From Gemmatimonadetes bacterium T265 (GTDB taxonomy: Bacteria > Gemmatimonadota > Gemmatimonadetes > Gemmatimonadales > Gemmatimonadaceae), in contig BPUI01000004.1 in assembly GCA_019973575.1 (NCBI GenBank), positions 186,001 through 250,000 of the forward strand: a stretch of DNA of 64,000 bases. The letters are read 5' to 3'. Positions 25,933 to 34,468 of this stretch are shown here, in pieces. The translations under genes and the position numbers were made by a program. Numbering within the stretch: position 1 is the first letter of the stretch; each line of letters starts with the position of its first letter. Under the pieces are notes generated by a model that saw nothing but the letters and a program-made list of their open reading frames with translations, made no database searches and was not told the origin of the DNA.

Positions 25933-27027
25933 ATGCTGTCCGACGCGCCCCCGGTCGAACCGTCCACGCCGAACGCCACGGCCGCGGGCGGCGCCGGCCC
26001 GCTCGCGGCCGTGGCCGACGCCCTCTACCTGCCCCCGGCCGTGGCCGAACGCCTGGCCGCCACCGCCGCACGGGTCGCCGGGGCGCGGGCGCCGAACACG
26101 CTCCGGGCGCTCCGGGCCGACCTCGCCCGGTGGACGCGCTGGTGCCGCGCCGCCCGGCGGCTGCCGCTGCCCGCGCGCGCCGACGACGTGACAGCGTTCG
26201 TCGACGCGCACGCGACCACCCGCGCCCCGGCCACGCTGCGGCGCTACGTCGCGAGCGTCGCCGCGCTGCACCGCGCCGCCGGCGTGCCCGACCCGACGAA
26301 GGCCGAGGACGTGCGCCTGGCGCTCACGGCCGCGAGCCGCGCTTGGGCGGACGCCCGCGCCGCGGCGGGGCAGGGGACGCGCCAACGCCAGGCGGCGGGG
26401 CTCACCGAGCGGGCGGTCGCGCACATCCTGGCGAGCTACGACGCCGACGGCCCCGCGCGCCTGATCGATCTCCGGGACGTCGCCCTGCTGCTCGTGGCGC
26501 GTGACCTGCTCGCGCGCCGCTCGGAGCTCGTGGCCGTGCGGGTGGAGGACGTGGTCGCGGCCGACGACGGGGGCGCCACGGTCCACGTCCGCCGGAGCAA
26601 GACCGACCAGTTCGGCGCGGGCGCGACGGCGTACGTGGGGCCCGAGGCGTACGCCGCGCTCCGGGCGTGGCTCGACGCCGCGGGGCTCGCGGCCGGGCCG
26701 GCGTTCCGGGCGGTGAGCGCGCACGGGCGCGTGGGCCCCACGGCGCTGCACGCGCAGAAGGTGCCGGCGGTCCTGAAGAAGCTCGCGGCCCGGGCCGCGC
26801 CGCAGCTCCGGCGGCTCGGGCTCGACCCGGCGCAGGTGAGCGGGCACTCGGGGCGCGTGGGGATGGCGCAGGACCTGGTGGGGGCCGGGCTCGAGCTGCC
26901 GGCCGTCATGCAGGCGGGGCGGTGGACGACGCCGGCGATGGTGGCGCGCTACGCCGAGCGGCTGCTGGCCGAACGGGGCGCCGTCGCCCAGTACCACGCG
27001 CGCAAGCGGCGGGACCGCCACGCCTAA
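25933..27027 (+). CDS. Tyrosine recombinase / phage-type integrase
   Basis: This is a 364-residue protein. Residues 30-145 are a SAM-like N-terminal core-binding domain (TLRALRADLARWTRWCRAARRLPLPA...LRRYVASVAALHRAAG). Residues 155-355 are the catalytic domain, with Arg196 (LLARRSELVAVRVEDV), Lys223 (RRSKTDQ), His305-x-x-Arg308 (GHSGRVG), Trp331 and the nucleophile Tyr340 (MVARYAERLL). All catalytic positions are present, so it is probably active. On a partitioned replicon it may resolve multimers or belong to an integrated element; no attachment site is evident. The stop codon is within GCCTAAC. The next gene is convergent. Confidence 0.85.
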   Translation: MLSDAPPVEPSTPNATAAGGAGPLAAVADALYLPPAVAERLAATAARVAGARAPNTLRALRADLARWTRWCRAARRLPLPARADDVTAFVDAHATTRAPATLRRYVASVAALHRAAGVPDPTKAEDVRLALTAASRAWADARAAAGQGTRQRQAAGLTERAVAHILASYDADGPARLIDLRDVALLLVARDLLARRSELVAVRVEDVVAADDGGATVHVRRSKTDQFGAGATAYVGPEAYAALRAWLDAAGLAAGPAFRAVSAHGRVGPTALHAQKVPAVLKKLAARAAPQLRRLGLDPAQVSGHSGRVGMAQDLVGAGLELPAVMQAGRWTTPAMVARYAERLLAERGAVAQYHARKRRDRHA

Positions 27028-27055
27028 CGAACGCCGCGCGCGACGCGGGTAACGC

Positions 27056-27985
27056 CTAACGCGCGGCTGACGCGGCCGCGGCGCGCGCCTCGGGGGTCGG
27101 CGCCGCGGCCGCCGGCACGCCGGCCGCGGGCACCCCGGCCAGGGCGGTCCCCAGGGCGGCGAACGTGGCGAGGGCGCGCTGCTCGGCCGGGGTCGCCCCG
27201 GTGCCCGCCGCGGCGTCCGGGCCGGTGCCATCCGGGGCGAGCTGCGCGAGGCGGCGCGCGAGGCTCCGCTGCAGCCCCCGGAGGCTCTGCCCGGCGTCGG
27301 CGCGGCCGGCGAGCGCGGCGGCCCGGCGGGCGCGCACGGCGTCGGCGGCGCGCCCGGCGACGACGCGGTGCAGGTGCGTGAGGTGGGCGCGGTGCGCGGC
27401 CGCGTAGCCGTCGGGGTCGCGGGCGAACCACGCGGCGTCCCACCCCCAGGCCACGCCGGGGGCGGCGCCGGCCACGCCTGGCGTGATCGCGGCCGGCGTG
27501 CGACGGGTCCGCTGCTGACGACGGTCGACGGTGTGGGTGCTGAATCCCCCGACGGCCGCGCGGAGCTGCCGGCGCAGGCTGCCCGGATCGACGTCGGCCC
27601 GCACGAGGCGCTGGACGAGGCGCCAGGTGACCCGGGGGTGGCGGAGCGCGGCGCGCTCGTCGGCCGGGACGTCGGCGAGGGCGCGGCCGAGGCGGAGCAG
27701 GATGGAGACGTGGCCCGGGGACTTGCGGCGGCGGCGCGCGATCTGGGCGGCCGAGAGGCCGTGGTCGGCGAGGGCGACGTACGCGGCCGCGCGGTCGAGC
27801 ACGTGGGCGCGGCGGGCGTCCAGCCGCGGGCCGGTGGGGCCGCCCAGATCCTCGGGGCCCGGCTCCTCGGGGCCTGGGAACTTCGGGTCCGCCGGCGCGG
27901 GAGTGCGCGCCGCCCGGCGCGGGGGCGTCCGGGCGGGGCGGGGCGCGTCGGGCACGCGGGACGACGGTGCGGAACGGGGAGCCAT
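27056..27985 (-). CDS. Orphan ParB-like HTH protein
   Basis: This is a 309-residue protein. Residues 1-50 are a Pro/Ala/Arg-rich tail. Residues 55-130 (LDRAAAYVALADHGLSAAQIARRRRKSPGHVSILLRLGRALADVPADERAALRHPRVTWRLVQRLVR) look like the HTH and linker of KorB/ParB proteins, where a loosely spaced HTH follows the nuclease-like fold. That N-terminal fold is absent here. The remainder is Ala-rich helix (Arg/His-rich around 200-260). It is convergent with the recombinase gene. A perfect 13-bp palindrome lies 33 bases upstream of its start and may be its operator. Function is unknown; an accessory partition or regulatory role is inferred. Confidence 0.6.
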   Translation of the reverse strand: MAPRSAPSSRVPDAPRPARTPPRRAARTPAPADPKFPGPEEPGPEDLGGPTGPRLDARRAHVLDRAAAYVALADHGLSAAQIARRRRKSPGHVSILLRLGRALADVPADERAALRHPRVTWRLVQRLVRADVDPGSLRRQLRAAVGGFSTHTVDRRQQRTRRTPAAITPGVAGAAPGVAWGWDAAWFARDPDGYAAAHRAHLTHLHRVVAGRAADAVRARRAAALAGRADAGQSLRGLQRSLARRLAQLAPDGTGPDAAAGTGATPAEQRALATFAALGTALAGVPAAGVPAAAAPTPEARAAAASAAR

Positions 27986-28018
27986 GCGCCGGAAAGTAGT
28001 CCCCGTCCGTGGAAAGTG

Positions 28019-28031
28019 TTTACCTGGTAAA
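28019..28031. promoter_or_regulatory. Palindrome upstream of the HTH gene
   Basis: TTTACCTGGTAAA is a perfect inverted repeat around one base. It extends imperfectly outward (GTGTTTACC...GGTAAATAC, 8 of 9 matching). It lies 33 bases upstream of the HTH gene start in unusually AT-rich surroundings, so it is a candidate autoregulatory operator. Confidence 0.45.
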
Positions 28032-28057
28032 TACCGGGGGTGCGTTGGCGTCCGGTT

Positions 28058-28073
28058 GATAATGGCGCTTATC
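28058..28073. repeat. Short inverted repeat, copy 1
   Basis: GATAATGGCGCTTATC has 5-bp arms. With the following GGCCG it matches 62560-62579 at 16 of 20 positions (ATAATG-N4-TTATCGGCCG). Function is unknown. Confidence 0.35.
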
Positions 28074-28079
28074 GGCCGT

Positions 28080-28283
28080 TCACCACGTCCGAGCCGCCTG
28101 TTTCACCTCGGCGCCTACCTTCCCCACATGACCGAATGTGCCGTCGGGCCACTGGGGGCCGTGGACGGCCAGGTACGCCCGATCGCCCCGCACCCGCTTG
28201 AGCGAGAAGTCGAATCCAGCCGGTGGGGTCGCGGCGGGCGGCAGGACGAGGCCGCGGTCGGCCAGCTTGGCTTCGATGTGCAT
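28080..28283 (-). pseudogene. RidA-family (YjgF) N-terminal fragment
   Basis: The 67-residue frame begins MHIEAKLADRGLVLPPAATPPAGF and contains VRGDRAYLAVHGPQWPDGTFGHVGKVGAEV. This corresponds to the first 60 residues of RidA-type imine deaminases of the 'IEAKLAELGLVLPPxxxPPAG...VRGDRAYVSGHGPQxPDGxxxGKVGAEV' group. The frame then ends after KQAARTW, whereas RidA proteins run to about 150 residues. The conserved Arg/Glu active-site half is therefore missing. The break point lies at the inverted repeat at 28058-28073. Confidence 0.72.
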
Positions 28284-28473
28284 GACAGTGTGTTCGGGAC
28301 GTGAGCGAGGCTAACGCGATGGACAGTTCGTCCTGTGCGCTCGGCATCGTTCGACCGCGGGATCCGCCCCCCGATCCGCGAACGTCGGGGAGCCCGCGCC
28401 CGCCGATCCAAAATCAACGAGCCGGACGCTCACCGCTCATCCGCGGCTCCTGCTGACGGATTGGCGGTGCCAG

Positions 28474-28944
28474 TCAGCCCGTCGCGGCGAGCGGCGGTCC
28501 GAGGAACTCCACGCCCCACTGCCGCCCGAACGCCTGTCGGGCAGTCTGATCCGCCGGCCCGCCGGCCATCACCTCGGCCGGGCCAGTGAAGAACGCGACC
28601 GCGTCCAGGGCCGGCAGGATCAGGATGAACTGGCGGGCCGGCCGGTCCGTGACGTTGACGAAGGCGCGGGCGGCGCCCCCGGGCACGGCCACCACGTCGC
28701 CGACGTCGGCGTGGAAGCGCTCACCGTCGACCTCGAACAGATAGCGGCCCTCGAGGACATGAAAGACCTCCACCTCGCGATGCCGGTGCAGCGGTGGCCC
28801 GAAGCCGCGTGCGTTGGTCGTCTCGATGATGGTGCAGACGCCCCTCGAGACCGCGCCCGGCAGGCGGACGCGCAGTTCGAGGCCGATCGCTGGCACGGGG
28901 ATGGGAGCTTCGTCGCGGCGGGAGTGCGGAAGTCGGAAGGTCAT
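28474..28944 (-). CDS. Cupin-domain protein
   Basis: From the ATG at 28944 this is 156 residues. The cupin motifs are clear: G-x5-H-x-H-x3,4-E (GPPLHRHREVEVFHVLEGRYLFEVDGE) and the second motif (DVGDVVAVPGGAARAFVNVTD). These normally hold a divalent metal in a small beta-barrel. The C-terminal stretch with ILILPALDAVAFFTGPAEVM suggests the quercetin-dioxygenase-like or 'cupin 2' group of unknown substrate. The frame is also open upstream through a KGSR-type sequence (MKGSGAVSRATRY at 29181), which would add 79 residues. I prefer the short form because domain similarity starts there. Confidence 0.75.
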   Translation of the reverse strand: MTFRLPHSRRDEAPIPVPAIGLELRVRLPGAVSRGVCTIIETTNARGFGPPLHRHREVEVFHVLEGRYLFEVDGERFHADVGDVVAVPGGAARAFVNVTDRPARQFILILPALDAVAFFTGPAEVMAGGPADQTARQAFGRQWGVEFLGPPLAATG

Positions 28945-29422
28945 CGTGGACGTCCGGAGTTGTCCCGTTCGCGGGATAGCTGGCGGTGGTAGAAAGGGGG
29001 ACACGACGATCGTCCCGGGCCGGTCAGCGGGTGCGATGTTGGTCTGGACCTGGGGACCCGGGTCGGCGTCGGAGCCGTGATTCTGGTCATGAGTGCTTCG
29101 TCGTGGAGGCGGGCCGATGCGGGTCCGGCCGCGCGTGGTCGCATACCGAGTAGCACGCGAAACCGCGCCGGAACCCTTCATCGGCGTGGCGGTTCCCCAG
29201 CCGGGTGCCCCCTCCAGCTCCCCGACGCGCGGCCGGTCGCGCTCGCCGGGCCCGCGCTGGGGCCGGCGCGTACGGGTACGTACGGGTACGTACGTGCGAC
29301 CGGGGGTCGGCCGCAGCGTTAGGCGGTCGTTGTCGCGATGTACGGTGGCGCGCTGCGACCGCGCATGTTTCGCCGCGTGCGCGCGCCCGCCGGTTTGCGC
29401 GCGAAGGACTGAAGGGGAGTGC
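28945..29422. other. Leader region upstream of the cupin gene, with KGSR copy G and a hexamer repeat
   Basis: Minus-strand 29181-29149 reads ATGAAGGGTTCC... (Met-Lys-Gly-Ser-Gly-Ala-Val-Ser-Arg), copy G of the KGSR leader family, about 240 bases before the cupin start. A short tandem repeat of TACGGG/TACGTACG occurs at about 29270-29297. No independent gene is evident. Confidence 0.45.
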
Positions 29423-32400
29423 TTACCGCGGCGCCAGAAGCGTCTCGAAGGGCGCGTACCCGCGCAGGCCGGCGAGGTCCGGGTCGGTGTGGAAGTTCGC
29501 GCCACGCACGCCCCGGTCCGGGAGGGCCATCGACTCGCCCTCGCTGACCGCACGCTCGAGCAGCGCGACCGCTGTCGGCCGGTTGCCGAGGAGCGCGGCG
29601 ATGCGCGCGCGCCAGAGCGCGGCGCGCCCGAACAAGTATGGCCCGCGCGCCGCCGCGAGCCGGGCGTCGACGCGTGCCGCCGCCGCGCGGTCGCCGGTGC
29701 GCGCCGCGATCGTGCCGAGGCGGCCGAGCCCGGCCAGGTCGGTCGTGTCGGTGGCGCGGGCGGCCACGATCTGCCGCGCGTCGTCCCATCGCCCGGCGTC
29801 GTAGAGGAGCTCGGCATGATAGAGCGCGCCGTCGCTCGCGCTGCCTCGGTCGGCGGCCTGCGCCGAGTCGGCGCGCACGGCGGCCGCGGCGCCCGGCCCC
29901 GCGAGGCCCAGACGCGCGAGCGCGGTGTCAAGGACGCGCGCGGCGTCGGCCGCGTGGCCGTGCGCGCGCAGCTCGCGCTCGGCCGCGAGCACGCGCGCCT
30001 CCAAGCGGTACGAGCCGCCGGCGCCGAGCTGCGGGTCCTCGGCCAGCCCCCGGTCGACGTCCGCCACGCGGCCGAGCGCCGCGAGCGCGCGCACGGCCAC
30101 GAGGCGCACCCCGGGCGCCTGCGGGAACTGGCGCCGCCCGCGGCCCGCGGCGTCGAGCTCCGCCTCGTACCGGCCTAATTCGTGGAGCGCGACGCCGCGG
30201 TAGATCCAGTACCACGGGCTCACGAGGTTGAGCCCCCGCGCGGGGTCGGCGGCGTCGAGCGCCGCGAGCGCGGCGGCGGGGCGGTTGATCCGGACGGCGC
30301 TCTGCGCGACTACGAGCGCCACCTCGGCAGAGCCCGGCGAACGCGCGAGCAGCGCCTCGGCGGCGCGGAGCTCGCCGCGCTGGTCCCCCGTGAGCCCGGC
30401 GGCGAGCACGTCGCGCTGGTCCCGTTCGGTCGGGGTGAGCAGGGTGTCGAGCCGCGCGACGCGCCGCATGAGGCTGTCCGCGTCCGCCCACCGCCGCTCG
30501 TCCTCCGCGGCCCACGTGGCGAGCAGGAGCGGCAGCGCGTACGTGCTGTCGAGGGCCGCCGCGCGCGCGAGCCGGACGTCGTGGTCCTTCCGGTCGGAGC
30601 GGAACCAGCTCTCGACGGCGCGGCTGACCTCGCGGTACGCCTCGTACGACGGCGGGCGGCCGACGGCGGCCGCCCCAGCGCCGGCCGCTGTGTCCACGGT
30701 CGTCGCGAGTTCGGCGACGGCCCGCCGCGCGAGCGCCGCGACGGCCGCGGCCGGGGCGCGCACGCTGCCGCTCACCGCGGGCACGGCGCGCAGCAGGCGG
30801 CCGGACGCCACGTCCACGAGCTGCACTTGGAAGCGGAGGTCGTCACCGACGCGGTCGATGCCGCCCGTGACCACCCGGCCCGCCCCGGTCTCCTTGGCGA
30901 GGGCGACCGCCGGGTCGTCCTCGCGCAGCGCGCGCGGCACGCGGGCGAGCACCGCGCCGGTGGTGGCCGCGGTATGCGGGTCGACGACCTCGAACTCGCC
31001 CGTGCGCATCAGCTCCTGCGCGACCCAGTCGGCCGCCATCGCGCCGAGCACCGTGAGCGAGGAATCGCCGGTGCGGTTGTCGAATGGGGCGACGACCGCG
31101 CGGCGCGGGTTGAGCGCCGCGCTGGGCCGCGTGAGCAGCGTCGCGAGCAACGCGCGGAGCTGCGCCGGCACCTGCAGCGCCGCCGCGACACCCCCCGCCA
31201 TGACGAGCCCGACCACAAATACCGCGATCGTCCGGCGCGACCAGCGCAGGGGCCACGCCCGCGGCCGGGCGGGTGGCGCGCGTGGCGCCGGCGGTGGCGC
31301 CGACGATCGTGTGGCGGGCTGCGCCGCGGGCAGCGCGTCGAGCGCGGCGACCACCGCAGCGGCCGATGCGGGGCGCGTGGCCGGGTGTTTCTCCAGGCAC
31401 TGCATCACGAGCGCCGCGAGTGCGGGCGGCGTGTCGGGGCGGTAGCGCGCGACCGGCTCCGGCGCCCGATCGATGTGGGCGCGGACGAGGCGCCACGGCG
31501 TGTCGGCGACGAACGGCGGCCGTCCGGCGAGCAGTTCGTAGGCGAGGCACCCGAGCGAATAGAGGTCGGCGCGCGCGTCCGCGCCCGGGTCGCCGATCGC
31601 CTGCTCGGGCGCCATGTAGGCCGGCGTGCCCAGCGCGGCCCCGACCGCCGTGAGGCCAGTGCGGGGCGCGCCTGCGCGGCCCGGCGGTGCATCCCCCGTC
31701 ACGGGGCCGGCCGCGGCGGCGATCGCCTTCGCCACCCCGAAGTCGGCCACGACGGCGGTGCCCGCCGAGAGCAGCACGTTTTCGGGCTTGATGTCGCGGT
31801 GTACCACGCCGTGCGCGTGGGCGTACTCGAGCGCGAGCGCGACCTCACGCACCGTCCGCACCACATCGTCGAATGGGAGTGGCCCCTCGCGCCGAAGCCG
31901 CGCGCGCAGCGTCTCACCCTCGACGTACGGCATGGTGAACCAGAGGCGGCCGTCGGTCTCGCCCGAGTCGAGCAGCGTGAGCACGTGCGGGTGCTGCAGC
32001 CGGGCGGCGGTGCGGATCTCCCGCTTGAACCGCTCCGGCCCGAGCGAGGCCGCGAGGTCGGGGTAGAGGGTCTTGAGCGCGACCGACCGGTCGTGCTTGG
32101 CGTCGCGCGCGAGATAGACGGTGGCCATGCCCCCGCGCCCGAGCTCGCGCACCACTTCGTAGTTGCCGAAGGTGTGTCCGATCGGCACAATTGGCCCGTC
32201 CGTATCCTCGTCCACCAGCATGGCGGCGAGGACGGGGAGCGGCGCGCCGAGGAGGTCGGGCGCGTCCGCGCCGGATGCTTCCGCGTCGGACACCTCCGCG
32301 TCGGCCGCGAGGAGCGCCTCGACCCGGGCGCGCAGCGCGGCGTCGCCCGCGCACGCCGCGTCCAGGAACGCGACGCGCTCGGTGGCCGGCCGCTCCGCGG

Positions 32401-32446
32401 CGTCGGCGAACACGGCCTGCATCTGCCGGTGCCGCTCCGGGGTCAT
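29423..32446 (-). CDS. Membrane-anchored serine/threonine kinase with TPR-like C-terminal region (module 2)
   Basis: From the ATG at 32446 (MTPERHRQMQAVFADAAERP) this is 1007 residues. It has the same architecture as the protein at 12826-16029: helical N-terminus, kinase domain with LGRGGMATVYL, Lys125, HRDIKPEN (Asp218), DFG (Asp235) and GTPAYMAPEQ. A transmembrane helix (TIAVFVVGLVMAGGVAAAL) follows, then a conserved DNRTGDSSL block (VAPFDNRTGDS...GAMAADWVAQELMRTGEFEVVDPHTAATTGAVLARVPRALR) and helical repeats. The block also occurs in the paralogue, so the two arose by duplication. Unlike module 1, the kinase is separated from its sigma factor by an oppositely transcribed histidine kinase gene. 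Confidence 0.9.
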   Translation of the reverse strand: MTPERHRQMQAVFADAAERPATERVAFLDAACAGDAALRARVEALLAADAEVSDAEASGADAPDLLGAPLPVLAAMLVDEDTDGPIVPIGHTFGNYEVVRELGRGGMATVYLARDAKHDRSVALKTLYPDLAASLGPERFKREIRTAARLQHPHVLTLLDSGETDGRLWFTMPYVEGETLRARLRREGPLPFDDVVRTVREVALALEYAHAHGVVHRDIKPENVLLSAGTAVVADFGVAKAIAAAAGPVTGDAPPGRAGAPRTGLTAVGAALGTPAYMAPEQAIGDPGADARADLYSLGCLAYELLAGRPPFVADTPWRLVRAHIDRAPEPVARYRPDTPPALAALVMQCLEKHPATRPASAAAVVAALDALPAAQPATRSSAPPPAPRAPPARPRAWPLRWSRRTIAVFVVGLVMAGGVAAALQVPAQLRALLATLLTRPSAALNPRRAVVAPFDNRTGDSSLTVLGAMAADWVAQELMRTGEFEVVDPHTAATTGAVLARVPRALREDDPAVALAKETGAGRVVTGGIDRVGDDLRFQVQLVDVASGRLLRAVPAVSGSVRAPAAAVAALARRAVAELATTVDTAAGAGAAAVGRPPSYEAYREVSRAVESWFRSDRKDHDVRLARAAALDSTYALPLLLATWAAEDERRWADADSLMRRVARLDTLLTPTERDQRDVLAAGLTGDQRGELRAAEALLARSPGSAEVALVVAQSAVRINRPAAALAALDAADPARGLNLVSPWYWIYRGVALHELGRYEAELDAAGRGRRQFPQAPGVRLVAVRALAALGRVADVDRGLAEDPQLGAGGSYRLEARVLAAERELRAHGHAADAARVLDTALARLGLAGPGAAAAVRADSAQAADRGSASDGALYHAELLYDAGRWDDARQIVAARATDTTDLAGLGRLGTIAARTGDRAAAARVDARLAAARGPYLFGRAALWRARIAALLGNRPTAVALLERAVSEGESMALPDRGVRGANFHTDPDLAGLRGYAPFETLLAPR

Positions 32447-32555
32447 GTCCGCCTCACGCCGGGGACCAGCGCAGGCTTGCCAGTCACCCGCTGCGCGCGA
32501 GGCCGCGGCAACGCGGCCGGCACGTCGCGCGGCTGACACGCGCGACGGACGGTGG

Positions 32556-32594
32556 GTGAAGGGTTCCGGGCGAGGGCTGCGGACGTGGGACTGA
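32556..32594 (+). other. KGSR-type leader/short ORF, copy F
   Basis: A GTG at 32556 encodes VKGSGRGLRTWD and stops (TGA 32592-32594), 43 bases before the histidine kinase ATG. The first four codons are as in the other copies. Confidence 0.4.
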
Positions 32595-32637
32595 GCGGTG
32601 TCCGATCCCGCTTCGCGATCCGCGCCCGAGCTCCACC

Positions 32638-33615
32638 ATGGTGTGGTCGGCACGAAATCCATCGCCCGCGAGGAGCCCACCCGTGCAAGCGTGCAACCCC
32701 GGCCTGACGCGCCGGAGCCGTCCCACCGCGTCCCGCCGCGCCGCGACGGCCCCCGCCGCAGCGAACGCCGTCGAAGCCGTCCTCGCGTTGCTGGCCGCGA
32801 GCGAAGCCGCCCGGCAGAAGGCAGAGCGCGAGCGCGCGGCGGCCGACGCGGCGCGGCGTCGCGCGGTCGAGGCGAATCAGGCCAAGGCACAGTTCCTCGC
32901 CACGATGAGCCACGAACTCCGGACTCCCCTGAACGCCGTTGGTGGCTACGTGCAGCTCCTCGACATGGAGCTGTATGGGCCGGTGACGGAGGGCCAGCGC
33001 GGCGCCCTCGCGCGCATGCAGGCGGCACAGCAGCACCTGGTGGGCCTCATCAACGACGTCCTGAAGTTCGCGAAGCTCGAGGCCGGCAAACTCGAGTACG
33101 ACGTCCACGCCGTGGACCTGCGCGCGGTGGTCGCCGCCGCGACGCCGCTCGTCGACCCGCAAATCGTTACGAAAGGAATACAACTCGATGTGCGGTTGCC
33201 GGACCGCCCGTGCGCGGTGTGGGCCGACCCGGACAAGCTCGGGCAGGTGCTCGTGAACCTCCTGTCCAACGCCGTCAAGTTCACCAACGCCCGGGGGCGC
33301 ATCCGCGTGGACGTCACCACGCGCGCGGGGGACAGCGCCGGCGGCCGCGCGGCGGACGGCGCATCGCGCGTGTTCCTGCGCGTCACCGACACCGGGCGGG
33401 GCATCCCGCGCGACCGGCAGGACGCGGTCTTCGAGCCATTTGTTCAGGTGCGCGCGCCGGGGGGCGTCTCGCACGAGGGGACGGGGCTCGGCCTCGCGAT
33501 CAGCCGCGACCTGACGCGGGGGATGGGCGGCGACCTGCGCGTGCGCAGCCGCGAGGGTGAGGGCTCGGCGTTCACCGTCACGCTCCGGCGGGCGCCCGCT
33601 GCCGCGACCGCCTGA
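32638..33615 (+). CDS. Soluble histidine kinase without a sensor domain
   Basis: The open frame gives 325 residues from the ATG at 32638; a GTG at 32683 is an alternative start. A basic N-terminus leads into a coiled coil (AASEAARQKAERERAAADAARRRAVEANQAKAQ). The phospho-acceptor helix is FLATMSHELRTPLNAVGGYVQLL (H-box), followed by the HATPase domain with NLLSNAVKFT (N), TDTGRGIP (G1), FEPFVQV (F) and GTGLGLAIS (G2). No PAS, GAF or transmembrane segment is present, so input probably comes from a partner protein. No response regulator is adjacent. It is inserted between kinase 2 and sigma factor 2 in the opposite direction. Confidence 0.85.
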   Translation: MVWSARNPSPARSPPVQACNPGLTRRSRPTASRRAATAPAAANAVEAVLALLAASEAARQKAERERAAADAARRRAVEANQAKAQFLATMSHELRTPLNAVGGYVQLLDMELYGPVTEGQRGALARMQAAQQHLVGLINDVLKFAKLEAGKLEYDVHAVDLRAVVAAATPLVDPQIVTKGIQLDVRLPDRPCAVWADPDKLGQVLVNLLSNAVKFTNARGRIRVDVTTRAGDSAGGRAADGASRVFLRVTDTGRGIPRDRQDAVFEPFVQVRAPGGVSHEGTGLGLAISRDLTRGMGGDLRVRSREGEGSAFTVTLRRAPAAATA

Positions 33616-33673
33616 CCGACCGTCGGCCGCGGGCCTCGGGCACGCGTGCGGCGGGCGCGACGAACGCACGGCC

Positions 33674-34282
33674 TCACGCCGCGCGCAGCTCGAGCGCGAG
33701 CCAGGCGCGCGCACCGCGCCACTCGCGCTCGACCGTGGACAGCGACACGCCTAACACGTCAGCCGTCTCCGCCGCGGTGAGGCCGGCGAAGTATCGGTAC
33801 TCCACCACCCGGAGCTGCCGCGCGTCGAGCGCGCCGAGGCGGTCCAGCGCCTCGTCGAGGGCGAGCAGTTCGTCGCCGCGCACCCCCTGCGCGGCCGCGT
33901 CGTCGCCGAGCGTGACGAACGCCGCGCCGCCGCCGCGCTTCTCCGCACCGCGGCGGCGGGCCGCGTCGACCAGGATGTCGCGCATCGCGCGGGCGGCCAC
34001 GCCGAAGAAGTGCGCGCGGCCCTCCCACGCCGGCGCGCGCTCGGGGCGCAGCTTGTCGTACGCCTCGTGGACGAGGGCGGTCGTGGAGAGCGTCACGCCC
34101 GCGCGACCGGCTCGCACGCGCCGCGCGAGCCGACGCAACTCGTCGTACACGCGAGCATACACGGCGTCCTCGGCGCTCGGCGCGCCGGCCTGCGCCGCCC
34201 GGAGAAGGGCGGTCAGGTCCCCGCCCGCATCGTGTTCGGGGGGGCGCTGCTCGGGGCTGGGTTGGTTGCGAGGCGGCTGCAC
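33674..34282 (-). CDS. ECF-like RNA polymerase sigma factor (TIGR02999 type), module 2
   Basis: Counted from the GTG at 34282 this is 202 residues, exactly the length of the paralogue at 16037-16645. Region 2 (DAVYARVYDELRRLARRVRAGRAGVTLSTTALVHEAYDKLRP...RDILVDAARRRGAEKRGG) and region 4 (ALDARQLRVVEYRYFAGLTAAETADVLGVSLSTVEREWRGARAWLALEL) are nearly identical between the two. It would drive transcription of a specific regulon together with the kinase-type partner; targets are unknown. The region-4 helix again includes a TTA codon in GTTAGGC. Upstream, 57 bases away and divergent, lies KGSR leader copy B. Confidence 0.88.
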   Translation of the reverse strand: MQPPRNQPSPEQRPPEHDAGGDLTALLRAAQAGAPSAEDAVYARVYDELRRLARRVRAGRAGVTLSTTALVHEAYDKLRPERAPAWEGRAHFFGVAARAMRDILVDAARRRGAEKRGGGAAFVTLGDDAAAQGVRGDELLALDEALDRLGALDARQLRVVEYRYFAGLTAAETADVLGVSLSTVEREWRGARAWLALELRAA

Positions 34283-34339
34283 GCAGGGCGACGGTGGCGC
34301 GACCCGCGCACGGCGGCGGGCACGCACGGCTGACGACTC

Positions 34340-34414
34340 GTGACGGGTTCCCGGCGGACTTTTCGGAGATGGAGACACGCGGCGTTCGATCTCCGTCCCA
34401 CCCGCCAGCCCTAA
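34340..34414 (+). other. KGSR-type leader/short ORF, copy B
   Basis: A GTG at 34340 opens 24 codons (VTGSRRTFRRWRHAAFDLRP) ending at a TAA (34412-34414). It aligns with copy A without gaps for the first 17 codons, including the synonymous pairs AGA/AGG and GAT/GAC. It precedes the TolC gene of efflux system 2 by 54 bases. Confidence 0.45.
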
Positions 34415-34468
34415 TACGGCCGGGACCCCACGCCGTCAATATACCCCTCCCCCGCCACGACCCCGCCC

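Noticed and set aside
29270-29297. CRISPR-like array
   Set aside because: It is a short TACGGG/TACG simple tandem repeat without spacers; no CRISPR repeats or cas genes are visible anywhere.
16678-34414. GGGAACCC as an ECF sigma -35 element upstream of the sigma genes
   Set aside because: The motif lies inside the divergent leader copies and in five other places unrelated to the sigma genes, and no -10 at ECF-type spacing was found. I treat it as part of the leader family instead.
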